Shown one piece after another: positions 1 to 5,544 of a DNA stretch of 5,544 nt. Below the pieces are notes generated by a model, which did no database searches, was not told where the DNA came from, and saw only the letters and a list, made by a program, of their open reading frames with translations. Source of the stretch: an uncultured Ectothiorhodospiraceae bacterium (lineage in GTDB: Bacteria; Pseudomonadota; Gammaproteobacteria; UBA6429; Thiohalophilaceae); the NCBI GenBank assembly GCA_947259425.1, contig CAMYMO010000015.1, positions 1 through 5,544 on the forward strand, read 5' to 3'. Made by a program: the position numbers and the translations under genes. The first letter of the stretch is position 1. Each line of letters begins with the position of its first letter.

Positions 1-3000
1 CCAGAATTTTTCACCTGTTTGTTCTGCTACGACAATTGCTTCCTGTAAGCATGTTTTGGCCCGCTCAAGTTTATTTGCCTTCAAGCAGGCATCTGCTTCA
101 ATTGACAACTGTAGTGTTTGACTTAAATTAGCCCCAGCACCACGGTAGTTTTGCAGGCCAGTTGAAATCGAATTTAAGCCTTCACCGGTATCACCTTTAC
201 AGGCCTGGGCCCAGCCTGCAATGACGGAACCGAGTGTTACCCAGAAAAAACCGCGTTCTAAGGATAATGAAATAACCTCATTAGCTAGACTGGCGGCGCT
301 ATCAACCTGGCGTAACATGTAATGTAACCAGGCTGAAAAATTCAATGCATAGGCAATACTAAAAGGGTGTTCTATTGTTCGCGCAAGCGCTATTGCATCA
401 TTACTTTTTCTTAATGCCTGTTCAGGTTTGCCCATCAACCAGAGCACTAACCCCATATAGACAAGGTTGCCAACACTGCTATCCTGACCACAAATATATG
501 TGAAAGCACGATCACGATCAGGCGCATCCAACTGTTCAGCATGCAGCATGTAGTCATAGGCCTTGTTTACATCACCACTAAAATATTCGGTCAGGCCAAG
601 TGCAACGGTTGCCTCCAGTTGCATAAGTGCATTATCTTTATTCTTAGCCGTGGTTAACATTGTTTGCGCGCTGTCTCTGGCCTCATCCAATTCAGCACAG
701 ACAACATAGAAGGCATATAACCCCCATAAAATCTGGTATTGTTCAGGTATATCGCCCATTTTTTTAGAAAGTTCACTGGCACGATGGTAAACGGTTTTAA
801 CTTCATGCGATGCATAACCCGAGGTCGCACAAAAAGCCGCGCCGACTGATGCACACAAGCGTAATTCGCGTAACCAATTTTCTTCAGTTTCAGGTAGAGA
901 TTTTAGTAAGGCCATCCCATTATTAAAGTGGCTAATGGCTTCTACATTGGCGGATTGCTGTAACGCTTGTTGTTCTGCCTGTAACCACCAATCAATAGCC
1001 TGTTCGGTTTGTCCCGCTTCTGTATAATGATGAGCAAGGTACTCCGGGCGTTCGCGTACAATATCTGGATAATCTTTTTCAAGTATTTGAGCAAATATTT
1101 TATGTACGCCTTGACGGCGACTCTTGAGCATCGATGACATTGCAGCATCGTGAATTAAAGCATGCCTAAATATGTAAAGACTTTCTGTACCAAAGCCACG
1201 CTGCGACAATAATTCTGCTTCAATAAGCTGATTAATCTGTGCTTGTAACAACTCCGGTTTTAAGTTAGAAATGGACAATAACATTTCAAAGCTGAATTCA
1301 CGCCCGATAATAGAAGCCAATTGAGCTACTTCTTTTGCCTGGCCTAAACTATCAAGTCGAGCATTTAACAAGTCTTGTAAAGTTGAAGGAATGCTTAAGC
1401 TTGCTAGGTTGCCAATTAATTGGAAATCGCCATTAATCTCTTTAACCATATTGGAATTAATTACCATTTTGGTTAACTCTTCAACAAACAGTGGCACGCC
1501 GTCCGTTTTAGTTACAATCTCATCTATTAGTACTTGTGGTAATCTTCGGTTATTGGTTAGTCGATTAACCATTGAAATAATTTCTGAACGATTCAAATGC
1601 GTCAAGTTAAACTGCACTAAGTTTGAACGCGTATACCAGGGTATGTCGAAGCTTGGCCGACACGTTAAAAAAACAAATATTTTATGCGCTTGTTCCTGCA
1701 GGATAAGCATATCAAGAAATTCAAGTGTCGATGGATCGAGCCAGTGTAAGTCTTCTACAACAAATAATAAGGGGCGTTCCTGTGATAATTTTTGAAGTAA
1801 CTCGAACACCATTTCCAGTGTTCTTCTCTTTTTAAAATCGGCTGGTAATTCAGGCTCAATATAATCATTAGTTAATGGTAGATTCAGTAGAGATGCAAAC
1901 AGTGGAATATAGTCGTTTAACTGGAAATTATATTTTGCTAATAATGTTTCCATTTTTCTAAAACGTTCTGCAGTAGAATCACTTGCCGCAAACTCAAAGG
2001 TGTTTTGTAACATCTCAATAATAGGGCGCAGCACACTTGTTTCAGAAAAAGCTTTACCATTTGCGCAAAGGTAATGATGGCTGGAATTATCTAATTGGTC
2101 GATAAATGCCTGCATTAATCGTGATTTACCAACGCCACCTTCACCTTTTAACAACACAACCTGGCCACCACCATCGGTCACCTTATTCCACAAAAGCGAT
2201 AGCTGTTCTATTTCATTTTCGCGGCCAACAATGGGTAATAAGACACCCTGACGAAGTGCTACATCAATTCGATCCCGGGCGTTGTTTTCTTTGATAACTT
2301 GATAGATATCAACCGGCTGATTTATACCTTTAAGAGTATGTTGTCCCAGAGGGGCTGTTTCAAAAAAACCGTGAGTTAAATTATGAGTAGTATCAGAAAT
2401 ACAAATACTATTTAGTTTTGCAATATTTTGTAAACGCGCAGCAATATTAGGTGTTTTCCCCAGCGCTAATTGTTCGCGTTGTTCACCGCTTCCAATTTCA
2501 CCAGTAACAACGAGACCGGTATGAATTCCGATGCGAATAGATAAAGAAATATTTTTCGGCTCCAACTCTTTATTTAGCTTTTTAATTGCATCAATACAGC
2601 CAAGTGCACTATACACTGCGCGACGCGGATCATCTTCGTGAGCACGTGGATAACAGAAGTAGACGAGAATACCATCGCCTAAATATTGTGCGATATAACC
2701 AGAATAATGATTAATAACATCTGCACAAGAATTTTGATATTTCTGAATAATAGAGTGGAGCTCTTCAGGATCCAGTGTGTCTGAAAGTACAGTAGAATCC
2801 GCTAAATCACAGAACATTACCGTAAGTTGTCTTCTCTCTGCTGAGCCCACAATCTCGTTAGCGACGGGGGTGGGCTCAGCATAGGAAGTATTCGCAACAA
2901 ACGCCTGTTCATTTAAGTTGTGGCCGCACTTTCCACAGAAATTAAAATCGATAGGATTTGGAAACTCACAACCGGGGCAAATATTTAAAATTTCGCTGCC

Positions 3001-3063
3001 GCAAGAACCGCAAAACTTCATGCCGTCAGGGTTAGAAAATTGGCAATGTTTACAAATGCTCAT
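1..3063 (-). CDS. Zinc-ribbon / class III nucleotide cyclase / STAND-type ATPase / TPR signalling protein (C-terminus missing)
   Basis: Predicted cytoplasmic signalling enzyme that may make cyclic AMP (or another cyclic nucleotide) under control of an ATPase and repeat module. Seen: residues 4-46 hold two CxxC-x10-CxxC units (Cys 4, 7, 18, 21 and 29, 32, 43, 46), a double zinc ribbon. Residues about 77-257 form the cyclase domain, with putative metal aspartates D86 (FCDLADST) and D130 (YLGDG) and transition-state residues N206 and R210 (TPNIAARL). Residues about 277-530 form the NTPase: Walker A GEGGVGKS (307-314), Walker B with VVEDLHWLD (435-443), and a GVPLFVEEL motif typical of STAND/AAA_16 proteins. 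A winged-helix-like part ends near FRHALIHDAA, and TPR-like helices run from about residue 670 to the edge. There is no membrane segment. Members known to me run to roughly 1050-1150 residues, so little is lost. The ATG at 3063 keeps the first zinc ribbon; its ribosome binding site is weak. The base-recognition positions are atypical (Q126, K203), so substrate is uncertain. Confidence 0.93.
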   Translation of the reverse strand, partial: MSICKHCQFSNPDGMKFCGSCGSEILNICPGCEFPNPIDFNFCGKCGHNLNEQAFVANTSYAEPTPVANEIVGSAERRQLTVMFCDLADSTVLSDTLDPEELHSIIQKYQNSCADVINHYSGYIAQYLGDGILVYFCYPRAHEDDPRRAVYSALGCIDAIKKLNKELEPKNISLSIRIGIHTGLVVTGEIGSGEQREQLALGKTPNIAARLQNIAKLNSICISDTTHNLTHGFFETAPLGQHTLKGINQPVDIYQVIKENNARDRIDVALRQGVLLPIVGRENEIEQLSLLWNKVTDGGGQVVLLKGEGGVGKSRLMQAFIDQLDNSSHHYLCANGKAFSETSVLRPIIEMLQNTFEFAASDSTAERFRKMETLLAKYNFQLNDYIPLFASLLNLPLTNDYIEPELPADFKKRRTLEMVFELLQKLSQERPLLFVVEDLHWLDPSTLEFLDMLILQEQAHKIFVFLTCRPSFDIPWYTRSNLVQFNLTHLNRSEIISMVNRLTNNRRLPQVLIDEIVTKTDGVPLFVEELTKMVINSNMVKEINGDFQLIGNLASLSIPSTLQDLLNARLDSLGQAKEVAQLASIIGREFSFEMLLSISNLKPELLQAQINQLIEAELLSQRGFGTESLYIFRHALIHDAAMSSMLKSRRQGVHKIFAQILEKDYPDIVRERPEYLAHHYTEAGQTEQAIDWWLQAEQQALQQSANVEAISHFNNGMALLKSLPETEENWLRELRLCASVGAAFCATSGYASHEVKTVYHRASELSKKMGDIPEQYQILWGLYAFYVVCAELDEARDSAQTMLTTAKNKDNALMQLEATVALGLTEYFSGDVNKAYDYMLHAEQLDAPDRDRAFTYICGQDSSVGNLVYMGLVLWLMGKPEQALRKSNDAIALARTIEHPFSIAYALNFSAWLHYMLRQVDSAASLANEVISLSLERGFFWVTLGSVIAGWAQACKGDTGEGLNSISTGLQNYRGAGANLSQTLQLSIEADACLKANKLERAKTCLQEAIVVAEQTGEKFW

Positions 3064-3302
3064 GTTGATTGTTTTTCTCGCTGGGTAATGTTTTTTATTG
3101 ACGGCTGCCCGGGTCGAAGAGTGTGGGCAATTATCAATCACACAGTCAGGTAAAGTTTAGGCTTCTACAAATGCTAGACAATTCTAAACCGAGCTGACAG
3201 TGACTTTGTTAGAACCTACTCCAAAGACGAAAATCATCTTAATATCTTGTTTGCCAACCATGTTGGATCCTGGATAGAGTATACATTAAAGTCGCTTTAT
3301 TC

Positions 3303-3320
3303 CCATATTCAATAATATGG
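3303..3320. repeat. Perfect 7-bp inverted repeat with 4-base loop
   Basis: CCATATT (3303-3309) and AATATGG (3314-3320) are exact reverse complements around the loop CAAT. The stem is AT-rich and only a short T-run (3321-3323) follows, so it is a poor intrinsic terminator. It could be a protein-binding palindrome, since it lies about 240 bases upstream of the cyclase start. No function can be assigned. Confidence 0.45.
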
Positions 3321-3393
3321 TTTGCCTGTTAATAAGCTGCCAAAACAGAAAATATCTTAGCATATTTTCGGTCAACAAGATGTAAATCCTATT

Positions 3394-3504
3394 TCAATCA
3401 ATCCATACGGGTTTGTCTTTCGATCTGATATACCGCTTTTGTGCCTCAACCACTTTCATTATGATCACTCCCTGCTGTTTTAGTGTCGACAAGCAGGAGT
3501 CCAT
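3394..3504 (-). CDS. Doubtful short reading frame (36 codons, or 21 from an internal start)
   Basis: A minus-strand frame starts at ATG 3504-3502 and stops at TGA 3396-3394. An in-frame internal ATG at 3459-3457 has a good ribosome binding site, GGGAG (plus-strand CTCCC 3468-3472), 8 bases upstream. From that start the peptide is MKVVEAQKRYIRSKDKPVWI followed by one Asp, 21 residues, basic and soluble-looking. The frame stays open upstream as far as a TAA near 3597, about 65 codons in all, which would also fit the remnant of a longer decayed gene. The start of the 21-residue peptide faintly recalls N-termini of some tyrosine recombinases, but this is a memory-based impression and not evidence. 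It may be a leader peptide, a gene fragment or chance. Confidence 0.15.
   Translation of the reverse strand: MDSCLSTLKQQGVIIMKVVEAQKRYIRSKDKPVWID
3467..3500. repeat. Inverted repeat covering the ribosome binding site of the short minus-strand frame
   Basis: ACTCCCTGCT (3467-3476) pairs with AGCAGGAGT (3492-3500) with one bulged C, around a 15-base loop. In a minus-strand transcript the right-hand strand of this stem includes the GGGAG sequence 8 bases before the ATG at 3459, so folding would hide that site. The pairing is seen in the sequence; any regulatory role is inference and depends on the short frame being real. Confidence 0.45.
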
Positions 3505-3721
3505 TCTTTGCCCAGTGTGAGCACGGATACAGATGTAACCCACAAACAAGTATCGATATTTACTTAATCGGCAATTTGTAGGCAGAGTAAGGCTTTACGC
3601 TGCTCCATCAGTAGGAAAATATTCCTCGTAAACCAATTTTAACGTCTCCACACTGATATTTCATTGCTTTACCATCCAGAGTTTTCTGAATTCCAGTACC
3701 CTGGCAAAAAAATTACAAAAA

Positions 3722-3783
3722 TCAATAATTTATCTGGTCGGATTTCGTTTTTGTTTTAGTCCGACTGGCTAATAAATTATTGA
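3722..3783. repeat. 62-base imperfect inverted repeat (long hairpin)
   Basis: The outer arms TCAATAATTTAT (3722-3733) and ATAAATTATTGA (3772-3783) are exact 12-base reverse complements. The inner arms CTGGTCGGA (3734-3742) and TCCGACTGG (3760-3768) add nine pairs, two of them G-T wobbles, with a 3-base bulge (3769-3771) on one side only. The loop (3743-3759) is very T-rich on the plus strand. On the minus strand the hairpin is followed by T-runs (complement of A-runs 3705-3712 and 3717-3721), so it could terminate leftward transcription. It lies 19 bases upstream of the sigma-28-like promoter, where it could act as an insulator, an operator or the remains of a small mobile element. Confidence 0.6.
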
Positions 3784-3802
3784 ATTCATTTCATATTTTA
3801 TT

Positions 3803-3829
3803 TACAGAAAAAGCCAAATTAGCCGATAT
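3803..3829 (+). promoter_or_regulatory. Sigma-28 (FliA)-type promoter for the chemoreceptor gene
   Basis: TACA (3803-3806), followed by G, then GCCGATAT (3822-3829), matches the enterobacterial FliA pattern TAAA-N15-GCCGATAA: 3 of 4 bases at -35, 7 of 8 at -10, and a spacer of exactly 15 bases. Transcription would start near 3836, giving a leader of about 35 bases. FliA promoters commonly drive late flagellar and chemotaxis genes, which fits the receptor directly downstream. Confidence 0.75.
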
Positions 3830-3845
3830 AACAACCAATTAGTAA

Positions 3846-3870
3846 GGCTCATAAAGGGAGCCAACAGATT
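3846..3870 (+). promoter_or_regulatory. Ribosome binding site inside a small GC hairpin
   Basis: The Shine-Dalgarno sequence AAAGGGAG (3853-3860) lies 10 bases before the ATG at 3871. GGCTC (3846-3850) is the exact complement of GAGCC (3858-3862), with a 7-base loop, so the end of the Shine-Dalgarno sequence is in the stem and the rest in the loop. Folding would partly hide the site. A second possible start, ATG at 3892 (codon 8), has TGGAG (3880-3884) 7 bases upstream and is not covered by the hairpin. Confidence 0.6.
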
Positions 3871-5544
3871 ATGAATACCTGGAGTAAGAAGATGTTGAAC
3901 AATCTATCAATCGGTTTGAGAATCGGAATAGCATTTGGTGTGGTTTTAATTATTACTGTTGGAGTGATTACTCCAGTTTCAATCAATAATCTCCAGCAGA
4001 CCATATCAACAGCCGAGGACAGGGAACTTCAGAGTTTGTTTAAAAATGTCAAGGCTTCGATAAAATCTGAAAGCCGTTTAGCTGAGGCTTTGAGTGTTAT
4101 GGTTGCGAACATACCTGATGTACAAAAAGCGATGGCGGCAGAGGATCGTGAAGCATTGGCAGAAATGCTTGTTCCATCGTTTAAAGTTATGAAGAAGGAA
4201 TATGGTGTCAGGCAATTTCAATTTCATAAGCCACCGGCATTTTCCTTTTTGCGTGTCCACAAACCTAAAAAATTCGGTGATGATTTATCATCTTTTCGTA
4301 AAACCGTTGTTCAAACCAATTCAGATCAGAAAACGATTGGTGGTATTGAAAAAGGTGTAGCGGGAATCGGTGTGCGTGGTGTGGTACCGATGTATTATGA
4401 TTCAAAACATTCGGGCTCTGTTGAATTTGGTATGTCATTTGGGCAGCCGTTTTTTGAAAATTTTAAAAAGCTATACAACATTGATTTAAGTTTGTACGTA
4501 GTTAATGGAGGCGAATTTAAAAAATTTGCCTCGACCATGGAAAATCCGTTGATTTCTGCAGATCAACTTTCCGATATTTATTCAGGAGAAGAGATTTCTT
4601 TTCAGTCAACGCATCATGATAAGCCAGTAACCGTGTTTGGTGGCGTGATTACCGATTTCAGTAATAAACCCATTGGGGTACTGGAACTTGTAATGGACCG
4701 GACTGAATATGCCAATACGCTCTCATCTTCAACACTTATCAGTTTAGTGGTTGGTGGTTTATGTATTGTGCTTGGTTTGGTTCTGGCCTGGTTAGTGTCT
4801 CGAGCCATTGTTCGCCCAATTACACACATTGTCGATGCAATGAATGACATTGCAGAAGGTGAAGGTGATTTAACACGTCGTTTACCTGCGGAAGGGCGGA
4901 ATGAAATCGCATCATTAGGGAAGGCGTTTAACGAATTTGCCGAGAAGGTTAGATCACTGGTGGTGGATGTATCGGCTTCAACGATGCAGTTATCGAGTGC
5001 GACCGAAGAAATGTCAATTATCACTGATGAATCAAATAAGAGTATCAGTATGCAACGAACAGAAATTGATATGGTTGCAACGGCAATGAATGAGATGACC
5101 GCAACAGTTCAGGAAGTAGCCAAGAATGCCTCAGCGGCAGCTAACAGTGCGCGTGAAGCTGATCATGAAGCAATAAAAGGTAAACAAGTCGTCAGCGAAA
5201 GTGTCAATGCAATTAATGCACTGGCTAATGAGGTGGAACGTGCGTCGGAAGTGATTAACAAACTTGAACAGGATAGTGAAAGCATAGGAACTGTGCTTGA
5301 TGTTATTCGTGGTATTGCCGAACAAACGAATTTATTAGCACTAAATGCGGCGATTGAGGCCGCGCGTGCTGGCGAACAAGGGCGGGGGTTCGCGGTAGTA
5401 GCCGATGAAGTCCGCACACTTGCTTCTCGAACTCAAACCTCTACCCAGGAAATCCAGGAGATGATTGAGCGCCTTCAAAATGGATCACGTGAGGCCGTTA
5501 CAGTCATGAGTGAAGGACGTGAAAGGGCCGTTGATAGTGTAACC
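3871..5544 (+). CDS. Methyl-accepting chemotaxis protein with dCache_3-like sensor domain (C-terminus missing)
   Basis: Inner-membrane chemoreceptor that senses a periplasmic ligand and controls the CheA kinase through CheW. Seen in 558 visible codons: a first membrane segment at about residues 15-36; a periplasmic domain at about 40-285; a second membrane segment at about 287-309; a HAMP domain at about 311-363 (VRP at 314-316, NEIASLG at 344-350); and a long helical signalling region. The hairpin tip is well conserved (IAEQTNLLALNAAIEAA, residues 482-498, then GRGFAVVADEVR, 504-515). The sensor part has the features I associate with dCache_3 (PF14827): QFQFHKPP, SFLRVHKPKKFGDDLSSFRK (125-144), and a GIEKGVAGIGVRGVVP stretch. 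Possible methylation regions lie around TEEMS (378-382) and AMNEMTATVQE (405-415); these are inferred. The ligand is unknown. The start at 3871 has a ribosome binding site; codon 8 (3892) is an alternative. About 80-100 residues are likely missing. Confidence 0.95.
   Translation, partial: MNTWSKKMLNNLSIGLRIGIAFGVVLIITVGVITPVSINNLQQTISTAEDRELQSLFKNVKASIKSESRLAEALSVMVANIPDVQKAMAAEDREALAEMLVPSFKVMKKEYGVRQFQFHKPPAFSFLRVHKPKKFGDDLSSFRKTVVQTNSDQKTIGGIEKGVAGIGVRGVVPMYYDSKHSGSVEFGMSFGQPFFENFKKLYNIDLSLYVVNGGEFKKFASTMENPLISADQLSDIYSGEEISFQSTHHDKPVTVFGGVITDFSNKPIGVLELVMDRTEYANTLSSSTLISLVVGGLCIVLGLVLAWLVSRAIVRPITHIVDAMNDIAEGEGDLTRRLPAEGRNEIASLGKAFNEFAEKVRSLVVDVSASTMQLSSATEEMSIITDESNKSISMQRTEIDMVATAMNEMTATVQEVAKNASAAANSAREADHEAIKGKQVVSESVNAINALANEVERASEVINKLEQDSESIGTVLDVIRGIAEQTNLLALNAAIEAARAGEQGRGFAVVADEVRTLASRTQTSTQEIQEMIERLQNGSREAVTVMSEGRERAVDSVT

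Larger units (their letters stand above)
3064..3870. other. Structured divergent intergenic region
   Basis: These 807 bases separate the two divergent genes. No frame of convincing length or known family is visible on either strand. The region holds several inverted repeats (separate entries), a sigma-28-like promoter and ribosome binding site for the right-hand gene, and one doubtful very short frame. For the left-hand gene I find only a weak -10-like GATAAT (minus strand, 3130-3135) without a good -35 box, so its promoter is not assigned. Minor pairings are GTGTG/CACAC at 3121-3125 and 3139-3143, CCAAC/GTTGG at 3254-3258 and 3262-3266, and GTTTAG/CTAAAC at 3155-3160 and 3184-3189. All are short enough to be chance. 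The stretch 3380-3700 has short open segments broken by stops on the minus strand and could be a decayed gene, but I cannot name a source. Confidence 0.7.

Noticed and set aside
1391..1795. 134-codon open frame on the plus strand
   Set aside because: It is antisense to the NTPase part of the cyclase protein, which has clear motifs in its own frame; the translation is low-complexity and unlike any family.
3121..3144. Possible CRP site (TGTG...CACA) upstream of the cyclase
   Set aside because: The half-sites are not separated by the 6 bases of the TGTGA-N6-TCACA pattern, so the match is only superficial.
3155..3189. Possible integron attC-like site (GTTTAGGC ... CTAAAC)
   Set aside because: Only a 6-bp repeat is present; the ordered R and L boxes of an attC site and any integrase or cassette gene are absent.
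3303..3323. Intrinsic terminator
   Set aside because: The stem is AT-rich, the T-run is three bases long, and no gene ends nearby on the plus strand.
4614..5024. 136-codon open frame on the minus strand
   Set aside because: It lies wholly antisense to the chemoreceptor's second membrane segment, HAMP domain and early signalling helix. Its Ser/Thr/Pro-rich translation resembles no family and is best explained as a shadow of the real gene.
5131..5417. Two overlapping minus-strand open frames
   Set aside because: Both are antisense to the most conserved part of the chemoreceptor signalling domain and have no recognisable features.

Overview
The window holds two large, divergently transcribed signalling genes, each cut off by a window edge, on either side of an 807-base intergenic region. 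The organism is most likely a motile, free-living bacterium. A gammaproteobacterium or close relative is suggested by the modest GC content, the cache-type chemoreceptor and a near-consensus sigma-28 (FliA) promoter. This placement is an inference; no rRNA or other taxonomic marker is present.

Left part (1-3063, minus strand): one uninterrupted reading frame of 1021 visible codons. It encodes a very large cytoplasmic signalling protein with, in order, a double zinc ribbon, a class III nucleotide cyclase domain, a STAND/AAA_16-type NTPase with clear Walker A and B motifs, and a long helical TPR-like region. This is the bacterial counterpart of the soluble adenylyl cyclase (ADCY10) layout. The C-terminus lies beyond base 1. 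Several active-site positions differ from the class III consensus, so substrate and activity are uncertain.

Middle (3064-3870): no convincing gene. It contains several inverted repeats, the largest being a 62-base imperfect hairpin at 3722-3783. A very short, doubtful minus-strand frame has its ribosome binding site inside a hairpin stem. Next to the right-hand gene lie a sigma-28-like promoter and a ribosome binding site that overlaps a small GC hairpin.

Right part (3871-5544, plus strand): a methyl-accepting chemotaxis protein with an N-terminal membrane segment, a periplasmic sensing domain resembling dCache_3, a second membrane segment, a HAMP domain and the chemoreceptor signalling hairpin. 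558 codons are visible and the C-terminus is missing. The sigma-28 promoter places it in the flagellar/chemotaxis regulon.

The two genes do not share an operon. Both are signal-transduction proteins, but a functional link between the cyclase and the chemoreceptor is only suggested by their adjacency. I see no clear evidence of a wholly new system; the most unusual points are the cyclase active-site substitutions and the structured intergenic region.
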